Source: Acanthaster planci | Taxonomy: Eukaryota > Echinodermata > Asteroidea > Valvatida > Acanthasteridae | Assembly (NCBI RefSeq): GCF_001949145.1 | Contig: NW_019091747.1 | Coordinates: 22,013 to 86,012 of the forward strand | Reading direction: 5' to 3' | DNA length: 64,000 nucleotides | Part shown: positions 21,894 through 31,843 of the stretch, piece after piece | Layout of the letters: every line of letters begins with the position of its first letter | How positions within the stretch are numbered: the first letter of the stretch is position 1 | The notes under the pieces: model-generated | Database searches by the model: none | Told to the model about the DNA's origin: nothing | Seen by the model: only the letters and a program-made list of their open reading frames with translations | Translations under genes and position numbers: made by a program

Positions 21894-23892
21894 ATGTTTG
21901 CAAATGACTTGGCCTATGACAAAGCAGGCCTTCCTGTCAATTGCTCCTTAAATGTGCAGATGGCGATGGATATCACCAGCTCGGCACAGAACACCTGGCT
22001 CCCCGAGACCGAAGAGGTGTACACCCGGCTGCTAGCCCGGGCAGAGAGAGATGGCTGGGTGCCAATCTGGAACTCCAACAGAGACCCGGCACCCCCAGAG
22101 TATCTTTTCTCAAGGGTCACAACGGAGAACGGGCTTGTGATCCATCACGCCATGTTCATACAGGAGGAAGAGAAAAAGCTGATGGGTGTTTGCCAGTTCG
22201 GTGAGGAAGCTCAGGGACCTAAAGGGTGAGAGTTTGATCCCGTTCCCTCAGAAGACATCAAAGGAGAGATTTCCCTATGTACGCACACCACTGGACACCC
22301 AGTGCACAAACCTTATTAGACTGGTCTGAAAAATGCAGTGTGTTTTCCGAGTGAATAACTCAATATTGTCACTGGTGAATTGGACTTGCCAAATCTGCCA
22401 AATCAAGATACCGGCATCTTGGATGAGATATTGCCCTTGATTTAATTACACCTAGTATTATTTGAGTGCATAATGTAATGGCCTTGAAGTGAAAAATGTT
22501 ATGTGGTTTCATGTTGTCTGATTGCATTGACAGATTTGAGTACTAAAAGTCTGACTGTAGAAAGTTGGCTTAATAACAGCCAACAGAATATTGCACAGCG
22601 TGGTGACACACTCAAAAAACAAAGGTTGTTTGCTGTTACAAAGGTTGGCACATGGTGGTGCAATTGCTACAATGCACGATGACGTCACTGGAGAGCTGAC
22701 AGGGAGAGTAGTAGGAATGGCCATTCTCACAGCTTCACTGACAATAAACTTCAAGAGGTAAGTGAGTTAACGAGGCAGTTTTATCATGGACCTGCGTATG
22801 TGATCCTAATTCTATGGTTTTTCTCTATGGGAGTTATTCAGCCTCATTGATAGCTGCCAAGGGTGAATTATGCAGGACACATATGTAATGTTGTCAGGCC
22901 CAAGGTAGGTGAAGTTGGCCTGTGCAGCCAGGAAATGACCCATATCTGACCACTCGGCATGGCTAAAGATCAAAGGTGTGGTATCAAATCCAGGTCACAG
23001 TGGTGAGCAGCGAGGGCTTTATGCAATAGCAACCTGTGCCACCTTATTTGGCTTTTACTGCGTACATGAATTGTGCCTAGTCAAGATGGACAAAATTAAA
23101 GATTCTTGAGACTTATCATTAGGAAAGGGCAGGCACTTGGTAGGGAAGGGTAGCCAATGTCACATGCTCATCCAGTGCCCCCAAAGAAGTTTTTTTTTCA
23201 TTTTCTGCAATTACACTCCATTTTTGTGAACTTTTCTCCTGTCATTCTATGGAGGCTCAAAAAGAACATCAGCCTCATATCATTTTTAGGCTGTTGTGCT
23301 TTATGTGATGCTAGTTCATGTTAACATGAAGTTGGAGACTATGAGATGCTTCTTGGCTTCCATCTAAGTGATGCACTGTTTTTTGTCTCACACTGATGTG
23401 TATGTACTTAAAATGATGCAGACAGTAGTGCACTGCTGGTCTCGTGGGAGTGCCACAAAACATCTCAAAGTCGCTGCCGGTGGAAGAGGGGGGCAGTGGT
23501 GTCCCCATGTTTTGAGTGGTGGGCATGCCCCCTCCCCAACTTTTTGCAGGTCCTTTAAACAGGGTAAGGCTCAATGGATCCGCTTCTCAACGGCTGATGC
23601 CCGATAGTCTTACAGCTGGCCCCTGTCTTTGTCAATTGTTCTGCTGCCAGTGCTCAAAGTTTCCACTTGTCTATTTTCAACATTTGTTTCATTTCACAGA
23701 CCCACTCCGTTGAGATCCCCCGTACTCATCGAGGCTCACGTCGACAAAATTGAAGGCAAAAAGATTTTTCTCAAATCATGCATGAAAAGTCCAGATGGTG
23801 GGACCGTCTACTCGGATGGCATGGTCCTGTATGTGAACATCGAAAGCCAACTGCGTGCTGCGGAAGAAAATCCAAGTCAACATTATGAATAA
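21894..23892 (+). CDS. THEM4-like acyl-CoA thioesterase, array copy 3
   Basis: Exons are 21894-22225, 22644-22757 (114 nt) and 23700-23892, giving 212 residues. Exon A lies after an acceptor at 21854-21855 and its first ATG adds a 22-residue extension (MFANDLAYDKAGLPVN...) before the conserved MAMDITSSAQNTWLPETEE start. Exon B encodes LAHGGAIATMHDDVTG and a Thr in AILTASL, so the HGG, Asp and Thr positions expected for THEM4-type catalysis are intact. Exon C encodes RPTPLRSPVLIEAHVDKIEG, then CMKSPDGGTVYSDGMVLYV. The last residues (ENPSQHYE) differ from copy 1 because of a frame change after the AEE codons. All splice sites are GT-AG and the phases close. An upstream 5' UTR exon is likely because an acceptor precedes the ATG. 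Confidence 0.85.
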
Positions 23893-24336
23893 TTATTGCT
23901 ATTTATCTACCTGTATATATGTGTAAATAGTGCTGTGTGAGGTTAACCCGCATACTTGAATAACAGAAAGACTGCACCGACCATCAGGTTCCTGCCTCTA
24001 TAATTACGTGCATTTGGAGTTCAGATATCTGAGAGTGGTTATCATGGGAACTGTGTACAAACCACTCCAGAATTTTTCAAAGGACCATTAGAGTTGGCGA
24101 TTTTTGTAATCAAAATATTATTGAAATTAGGTTTTTTAAATTTTCTGAAAATTGGAGATAAGTTGATGACTTAATTATCTAATCCAAAGCCAGCAAATTC
24201 AGCTGCACGTGTAATAATTTTTCCTAAATTTATTTCATTTATTTCAAAATTGTAGAAATCAAGAGATTTAAATTAAAAGATATGAATCAAGTAATTTGAT
24301 TAAAATCACCTAATTATTTTCAGGTAATAGCCACCT

Positions 24337-24504
24337 TCAGTACTGTCTAATCCCAGGTGATCAGTACTGTCTAATCCCAGGTGATCAGTACTGTCTAATC
24401 CCAGGTGATCAGTACTGTCTAATCCCAGGTGATCAGTACTGTCTAATCCCAGGTGATCAGTACTGTCTAATCCCAGGTGATCAGTACTGTCTAATCCCAG
24501 GTGA
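24337..24504. repeat. minisatellite, 7 perfect 24-bp units
   Basis: The unit tcagtactgtctaatcccag plus gtga is repeated seven times without a mismatch. The homologous site in copy 2 near 18870-18895 has a single diverged unit, so the expansion happened after the thioesterase units duplicated. It yields a spurious minus-strand reading frame of 8-residue repeats. Confidence 0.95.
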
Positions 24505-25538
24505 TAGCACCTATATGTATTTGGAGAGTAGACACTTCCCTCAGAAATACATGTAAAGATACAAAGCTTGGCTTTCAAATTTTCTCAGAAGTGCACAGGA
24601 ATTTGTTCTCATGAACTCAGACTTAAGAACCAGTATAGGAAAAGAAGGCCATCAATCCCATGTACATGGAACTTATTTTACATGCTGCATGCAGGTTGAA
24701 AAAGAGCTGGTTCCATACTTTGCTGTAGTGTCTGCAAATAGCAGTCTGAAGGTTTGTTTTTCTGTTCCAGCTTTTTGTTACTTTAATCGTTAAATGACCA
24801 AAGTAATTTCATCAAACCACAGTAACACTTTACTCAGTTGTTACTTATTTCCTACTGGTCTGTATCGAGCTTGAATTCGGTTTCATTTGTAACATCTTTT
24901 GGACCTCCAAAATTCTGAAAGAGCTTTTGGAATGTTGCCGTTTCTACTGGATGATACTGTTTACTGTTTAATTACAGCAGAGAGATAATATTATTTAGTT
25001 CGGTAGCAAAAGGAGTAGACAACTTTGGCAATAAATTTTCGTTTTACATTTCCAGTGGAAAAGCTACTTTTAGTATGAAATAAACCAATTAAATTGAAGT
25101 AATTGCAGAAAGAAACATTTTGTGTCATGAGTTATTTCCATTCGAACTTATAGATTTTTTCACTTTTTTGTCACTTGGTCAGTTTGTTGTGTAATTTGTT
25201 GGTTTGCTTTAGTTGGGTGTCCTTTGGTGTTAGACTAAATTTCGATGACTAGTTTAAAAAAACCCATCTAGTTACACACAGGCACATAACTGCAAGGACT
25301 TAAAAAGTATTCTGGAGAGAAATATGGAATCACTACGTAGTACTTGTCAGTTTTCAAAGAGAAAAGTTGCTGGTATTAAAAAACAGAATCATGTCAAAGT
25401 TTATAATGAGCCCCCTGAACACTACTTATCCCAACTTCATGTTTTTTCCATTAATAGAATGTAATTTGTGGGCCTTCGTAAAAAAAGCAAAGCAACTTAT
25501 CGGTACCTCGGGGGGGGGGGGACGGGTGCCGGTGAGTA

Positions 25539-25665
25539 ACTAGTCTTGGGCCCAGACAGCAGAACTCGGTAGCGGGCTCAATCGCGCATACGCCGCGCGC
25601 GAATTTCGTTTCTCTAATCGACTCGATCGAGACCGCNCATTCTGCCGTCTTGGCCCAAGACTAGT
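25539..25665. mobile_element. short MITE with ACTAGTCTTGGG inverted ends
   Basis: The first about 26 bases are the inverted complement of the last about 26 with two mismatches (actagtcttgggcc at the ends). The interior is CG-rich with many CGCG steps and contains a single N at 25637. It has no coding capacity. Confidence 0.6.
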
Positions 25666-26418
25666 GTAACGATCTAGTTCTAGGCTAGGGGGCGGTTACC
25701 TGGTCCAACAAGTTTTGGACCGTTTGCAGAGTACATGCTGCACGCATGGCAGAGGAAAAGCTTGCCACCTCAGCCACATTCATTTCCCATTAATGATCAT
25801 AATAACACCGGTGGTCTTCTTCGTGATCTTGCGTGCCTGAGTTGAGTGAGTGGTCTGGTAGTGCAGTATGAATTTTGATGCCAGGAGTTTTATTTAGCAG
25901 GGAATGATTCCATGTGAGCATGGTAATTAGTCGGCGGTAGGCTCTGCATCATAGGCTGGAGACAAGTCACTACTCCATGTTTGTACTTTTTTTTGTAGTG
26001 TAGTTTGGAGTTTTGCAAGTACAGTAAGTTGGCGGATGAGACAAAACAGCAGTAACCAAACTTTCTGATCAATGTCCTGTTGTCAATTAAGAATGTAGCT
26101 TTGTTCCAAACTCATAGTGCGGCACAATTATTAAGCCTAGAACTAAGCATGCATGCAACTTCCGTTGACACGAATTGGGCATGTCTGAAGGAGTGGCTAG
26201 AAACACTTTTTGTAAATGAGAAAAATGACATGAGTAAGTAGAAAGTATTTTGAAGTTTCGTTGAGATTAAAATACAAGAAAACAACTGATTCCAGAACTG
26301 AGAAATGAGCATTGGACATACATGTAGGAGTGGAGGGGAATTCTCCATCTGAAACTGATTAACACTAGAATTTTAGGAAAGAATACGGACGCTGCTTGAC
26401 ACCCACCCTGCTATGAGA

Positions 26419-26502
26419 TACCTCCAGAACTGTGGTGTCCGACGTCCGCTCCTTTCGTTGGCCGGGAGCGGAGCAGATGTCGGACTCCACAGTCCTGGGG
26501 GA
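26419..26502. mobile_element. 84-bp palindromic insertion with 7-bp target duplication
   Basis: It is an almost complete hairpin (cctccagaactgtgg ... ccacagtcctggggg). TATGAGA flanks it on both sides (26412-26418 and 26503-26509). The corresponding site in copy 3 near 21625-21660 has a single ATGAGA and no hairpin. A second copy is at 27395-27473 within the duplicated block. Confidence 0.7.
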
Positions 26503-26754
26503 TATGAGACTGCTCTGAAAAATTGAAGTGCTTTCTAAATGAATATTTCAGTGTTTTCATTGTTTGATCTAACAGTTTAGGTCATTTTAGTGCTTTCAGA
26601 TGGCTATAATGACTGAAGGGAAAATAAAGTGGTGGCTGTATCTGTGGAATTCTTTCTGTATTTAATTAGAGAATACTTTGACACTGCTTTTGACTTTCTC
26701 TCTCAGCACAAAGATCTGCCTCTTCTCAACCTGTTTGCAGTCAACTTGGTCCAT

Positions 26755-27080
26755 ATGGATAAACAAGGTCTTCCTGTCAATTTCTCCTTAAATATGCAGA
26801 TGGCGATGGATATCGCAGGCTTGGATATTGCAAGCTCGGCACACAACACCTGGCTACCTGAGACCGAAGAGGTGTACACCCGGCTGCTAGCCCGGGCAGA
26901 GAGAGATGGCTGGGTGCAAATCAGGAACACCCACACAGACCCCAAACCCTCCCGGTACCGGTATATGATCGTCGTGACTGAGAATGGGCCAGTGATCCAT
27001 CATGCCTTGTTCATACAGAGGGCAGAAAAAAAGCTGATGGGTGTTTGCCAGTTCAGTGAGGATGCCCGGGGACCTCAAGT
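26755..27080 (+). CDS. THEM4-like exon A, extra copy (copy 4, first version)
   Basis: This 326-nt exon encodes MDKQGLPVNFSLN, MAMDIAGLDIASSAHNTWLP, AERDGW and CQFSEDARGPQ and ends at a GTGTGAG donor in the array's usual phase. It differs from 27720-28045 at only a few residues and is not followed by its own exon B or C. It is either a duplicated, possibly alternative, first coding exon or the second allele of the same exon; the N at the block junction favours the allele explanation. Confidence 0.65.
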
Positions 27081-27719
27081 GTGAGATTTTGACTCCTCTT
27101 AATGTTCAGAAAACATCAAAGGATGAGAATTAATTTCAGTATGGACGCCCCGTGACACCCCGTGCAAAAACATTATTATGCATGTTAGACTGGTCTGAAA
27201 AATTAGGTTTCCTTAATAAACCTGNGGTATTTTGAAGTTTCGTTGAGATTAAAATACAAGAAAACGACTGATTCCAGAACTTAGAAATGAGCATAGGACA
27301 TAGGAGTGGAGGGGAATTCTCCATCTGAAACTGATTAACACAAGAATTTTGGGAAAGAATAAGGACGCTGCTTGACACCCACTCTGCTATGAGATACCTC
27401 CAGAACTGTGGTGTCCGACGTCCGCTCCGTTTGTGGGAGCGGAGCAGATGTCGGACTCCACAGTCCTGGGGGATATGAGACTGCTCTGAAAACTTGAAGT
27501 GCTTTCTAAATGAATATTTCAGTGCTTTCATTGTTTGATCTGACAGTTTCGGTCAGTTTAGTGCTTTCAGATGGCTATAATGACTGATGGGAAAATAAAG
27601 TGGTGTCTGTATTTGTGGAATTCTTTCTGTATATTTTGTTAGAGAATACTTTGACTCTCTCTCTCTCTCAGCTCAAAGATTTGCATCTTCTCAACCTGTT
27701 TGCAGTCAACTTGGCCCAT

Positions 27720-30147
27720 ATGGATAAAAAAGGTCTTCCTGTCAATTTCTCCTTAAATATGCAGATGGCGACGGATATCGCAGGCTCGGATATCGCAAGC
27801 TCGGTACACAACACCTGGCTACCTGAGACGGAAGAGGTGTACACCCGGCTGCTAGCCCGGGCAGAGAGAGATGGCTGGGTGCAAATCAGGAACACCCACA
27901 CAGACCCCAAACCCTCCCGGTACCGGTATATGATCGTCGTGACTGAGAATGGGCCAGTGATCCATCATGCCTTGTTCATACAGAGGGCAGAAAAAAAGCT
28001 GATGGGTGTGTGCCAGTTCAGTGAGGATGCCCGGGGACCTCAAGTGTGAGATTTTGACTCCTCTTAATGTTCAGAAAACATCAAAGGATGAGAATTAATT
28101 TCAGTATGGACGCCCCGTGACACCCTGTGCAAAAACATTATTACGCATGTTAGACTGGTCTGAAAAATTAGGTTTCCTTAATAAACCTCAATATTGTCAC
28201 TGCTCACTTCGACTTTTTAGGACATTTTAAGTAGGTCACTACAGGGAAAATTTAGTGGTGTCCGTTCATGCAGTTGTTTCCAAATCAAGATATCTTGGAT
28301 AAGATATTGGCTCTGATTCGGTCGTACCTAGTATGCAGGACAATAAGCCACTTGCGAGTTAAATTTGAATAAAATTTGGTACACTGAGTTCTTTAAATTC
28401 ACGTTGCCCCGAATAATGAGGTATAGCAACAGAGGCTTTAGTATGGAGAATTCCGATTGTTATGTTCACGTGAATTTGAAGAACCCAGTGTACCAGATTT
28501 TATTCAAATTTAACTCGCAAAAGGCTTATTCAGCAGATGCAGTGTCTCGGAAATATAAAAAGTGATGTGTGTCTTGTTCCCCGATTGGACATGTTCTCAA
28601 TCTGGTTGTAAAGGTGTGACTAAACAATAGCCAACAGACTACTGCATCGTGTCTTGAGCAATGCAAAAAACAGTTACCCATGCCACCTGGTAGTTTTACT
28701 TTCCCTTGGAGTGTGACTGCAGATGTTTTTTTTAACAGACGATTTCAGTTTTAAAGCCCCAAATTCTCAATTTCAGAATTTGGCTACGGTGAATTATCCT
28801 TTGTATGACTATGAACAGAAAATCAAATTTATCACCCCCACAAAAATTATGCTTACTAAAGCAGGGGTTAAAAATTCAAAGTTCAAAGTTGCAGTTTTAC
28901 GGTATTGACTGAACACTTGGAAGGGTATGATATCACGGCTTTATGTTTTTTGTCAAACTTGGCCTCATTTTCATTGATGTACATGTACACTTAGGTTTAT
29001 GAGTGCACATCGTGTACAACGTGAGTTATAAAATCTCGCAACAGTTTTGGCTTGCTCAGGATGGTGATTTTTTTTTTACAAACCTGAACTTTTTTCCCCT
29101 GTTTGCATAAAGGTCGGCACACGGCGGTGCAACTGCTACAGTGCACGATACTGTCACTGGAGCATTGTCATCCAGAGTACTAGGAACGGCTACTGCCACG
29201 GCTTCACTGACAGTAAACTACAAGAGGTAGGTGAGTCAGGAACGCGTTTTTATCCATGAGAGCTGTTCATCCTTATTGGTAGCTGCAAGGGTGAATTACA
29301 AAGGACACATCAATGTGGTCAAGCCCAAGGTTGGCAAAGTTGGCCTATGCAGCCAGCAAATGACCCATATCTGATTACTCGGCACGGCTGAAGCTCGACA
29401 GAGTTGATTCAAGTCCGAGCCACAGTGGTGAGAAGCGAGGGCTTTACGCAACAGTAACCTTTGCCACCTTGTTTGACTTTTACTGCGTACACGAACTGTG
29501 CCTGGTCAAGATTGAGGGAAAAAAAAAGTTCTTGGGACATGACTTCTCAACTGACACACTCGACAGTCAAGGGCAAGTAATTTCACATGCATGCCCCCAA
29601 AGAGGAATTTTTAAAAAAGTTTCTACATTAAGGCTTTTTCTCTTTTGCTCATTATTTGCCTCGGTGCTGCTTTTGTGAATTTTTCTGTGGTCACGTTTTG
29701 TAGGCTCCAAAAGGGCATCAGAATTTTGATAGTTTTCCGGTGTATGTGACGGTCGCTCATTTTAATATGTAGTTGGAGACTTTGAGACACTTAATGGCTT
29801 CCACCTGACTGCCTCACTGTTAGTTGCGTCACACTTGAGCTAATTTGTATGTGCTCAAAATCATGCAAACAGTAGTGCACTGCTCGTCACACGACGCTGC
29901 TACAAAGCATCTCAAAGTCGCCCATTTTCAATTTTGAATGTTTGTTTCATTTCACAGACCCACTCCGTTGAGATCCCCCATACTCATCGAGGCGCATGTC
30001 GACAAAATTGAAGGCAAAAAGATTTTTCTGAAATCATACATGAAAAGTCCAGATGGCGGGACAGTCTACTCGGATTGCACCGTTTTGTATGTGAACATCG
30101 AAAACCAACTGCGTGCCGCAGAAAAAAAATCGAACTCATCATTGTGA
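27720..30147 (+). CDS. THEM4-like acyl-CoA thioesterase, array copy 4
   Basis: Exons are 27720-28045 (326 nt), 29113-29226 (114 nt) and 29958-30147, giving 209 residues. Exon A encodes MDKKGLPVNFSLN, SSVHNTWLPETEEVYTRLL and CQFSEDARGPQ; the junction codon is Val (GT+G) where the other copies have Gly. Exon B encodes SAHGGATATVHDTVTG and a Thr in ATATASL, so HGG and Asp are intact. Exon C encodes RPTPLRSPILIEAHVDKIEG, SYMKSPDGGTVYSDCTVLYV and ends RAAEKKSNSSL. An acceptor with a long CT run precedes exon A near 27668, implying a 5' UTR exon. Intron 1 carries the palindromic element at 28342-28530. Confidence 0.85.
28342..28530. mobile_element. palindromic MITE with about 60-base inverted arms
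   Basis: The left arm (aataagcc, then ttgcgagttaaatttgaat ... aaattcacgt) pairs with the right arm (acgtgaattt ... atttaactcgcaa, then ggcttatt) with only a few mismatches over about 60 bases. The spacer is about 62 bases. The paralogous intron of copy 2 near 16770-16825 lacks it, so it inserted into copy 4 after the duplication. Confidence 0.75.
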
Positions 30148-31773
30148 AGAATTAATAATTCTTGCCTTTTCTCTTTCATGTGTGTGTATATGTGAATGGG
30201 TGCTGTGAGAAGTTTTCCCTCTCATTTGAATAAAAGAAAGACTGAATGACTATGAGAATCCTCGGCCTTCAATCATATAATTACAGTGTACATGTATTTG
30301 GAGGTCAGATAGCTGTGGGCATCATTGAAACAGTCACCAATGTGAATGTACAGCATGAGGTTGGCCAGAAGTGACCTACTAATGTGTAAAGTGCCCTCTC
30401 TAGCTCGTGCAGAGCTAGTACTCAACTACACGTTCAAAAATTATCAATGAGACGACTTTGGACTTGGCCAATTAACTTGTAATAGGAACCTTGTGTTATC
30501 AGGAATGAAAGCAATGAAGAACATCTGCTGGGGACTTTAAAAATAACCTTTTTATAACTTTACAAGTACGAAGTTCTTATACAGCATTAAAGTTCGTATA
30601 CAGCATTAAATGCCTTATTTTTGAAAATTGTTGGAAATTTGGCTGCAATGAACACTGTACATCACATGGTAAAAATATATTGGATATCTGATTTAGATGT
30701 CACACACACAACTCAAGAAAAGTGAAAAACTGAAATAATCCAGAGTATTGCAGAAAAGAGAAATTTTGTGTCAGAGTTATTTGCATTTAAAATACAGCAT
30801 TTCCGAAAGTATACAAACGTGTTTGGCTGTGTTATTTCTTTGGTTGTACAATGTATGTCACCTGTAGTTGGGTTGTTTGTTAGATGTACGGCCAGGCTGC
30901 CCGTCAGGAATTCAGGCTAATTTCTGGCTGTGCCTATAGAAGGATCCCAATACAACGCTTTTATCGTTGATCTGCGCACTTCCGCGTTTGAAAACGAGGC
31001 TGTATGTGTCGGCTTCAATTCTTAATTCGATCAGACGATTGAAAGTAAGGAGTCAAGAAGCAAAATACATAAAAGTATGTTAAATTCAGACTTTTCAGGC
31101 TGCAATGTTTTGGGAAGAGTCTCTCGGGACGACGCGACACATGAAATCAAAAGAAAAAATAATGGCAATTTACCGCGAACTAATTAACGTATCTGCGATG
31201 GTCGTTTATCTTGTGCAGTGGGCGTGGTTTAAACTGAAGTGGCACCACACTTACGAACCGGATACTGTATGTACTGTGTCGACTCCGCGGGCGCGCGCGA
31301 GTAAGTTCAACACAGAGAGCCTCGGTTTCGATGCGAAATGCATAAACGACGCTAATGTGAAATCCGTCTATTGTTACTTTCTTTCATGATAGTTGAGTAT
31401 CTACTGCAGAGCAGGACTTGCTTTCAAAATTGGGGGGGGGTTGGTGTATGTAGAAAATTTGATGAATATTATATGAGAAAAATGGATTATTGGGTGGTTG
31501 GTGAAACAACCCATGAAGCATAGCAAACGTGACTCCGCTTTCATCATCATGCACAGCCACTAGACTACAATAAAGTTGTCCGCAATGTGAAATATGGAGA
31601 CACAATTGGTCTGGTCCTTGATCTATGGTCGCCGGGGGAAAGTCTAACAATTTTTGGTATGCAAACGATGTACGCGTCGTTTTTCTGCTGTTTATATGGA
31701 ATGAGCACCACGCCCTCTGCAGGCCTCCGTAGATTAGACAGCAAAGCAGTTTGGGATACGTTTTGTTTGAAAA
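30148..31773. other. intergenic between the thioesterase array and TICRR
   Basis: It holds the 3' flank of copy 4, then unique sequence that becomes CG-rich near 31260-31310 (tccgcgggcgcgcgcgag). Short frames on both strands (for example 31105-31389) show no family I recognise. The TICRR promoter is expected in 31000-31770, but I see no convincing TATA box. Confidence 0.5.
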
Positions 31774-31806
31774 ATGGCCGCCGAATTTCCACGACCAACA
31801 TGCTGA
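31774..31806 (+). promoter_or_regulatory. upstream open reading frame in the TICRR leader
   Basis: It is a 10-codon frame, ATGGCCGCCGAA to TGA, 37 bases before the main ATG. Its aaaatggccgccgaa context resembles that of the main start (aaaatggctgctgaa). If it lies within the mRNA it could lower TICRR translation. The transcription start is not known. Confidence 0.45.
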
Positions 31807-31843
31807 GATTGTCCTTTTAAATTTTGGGAGTAAAATTTGCAAA

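Larger units (their letters stand above)
23893..26754. other. intergenic between array copies 3 and 4
   Basis: Contents are the 3' flank of copy 3, the 24-bp minisatellite at 24337-24504, a flank homologous to copies 1 and 2, a MITE at 25539-25665 and a palindromic insertion at 26419-26502. No other gene is seen. Confidence 0.55.
26246..27224. repeat. block 1 of a near-identical pair around exon A of copy 4
   Basis: About 0.97 kb covering the upstream flank, palindromic insertion, exon A and following intron is repeated at 27226-28190. Block 1 breaks off at a single N inside the sequence ccttaataaacct, and block 2 starts directly after that N at an internal point of block 1. Confidence 0.85.

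Noticed and set aside
24337-24504. CRISPR array
   Set aside because: The units are contiguous with no spacers and the DNA is animal; it is a minisatellite.
24306-24578. A 90-residue minus-strand frame with an 8-residue repeat
   Set aside because: The repeat is simply the translation of the 24-bp minisatellite; nothing else in it supports a gene.
31105-31389. A 94-residue frame upstream of TICRR
   Set aside because: No domain or homologue that I recognise, no splice-site support, and it does not connect in frame to TICRR exon 1.
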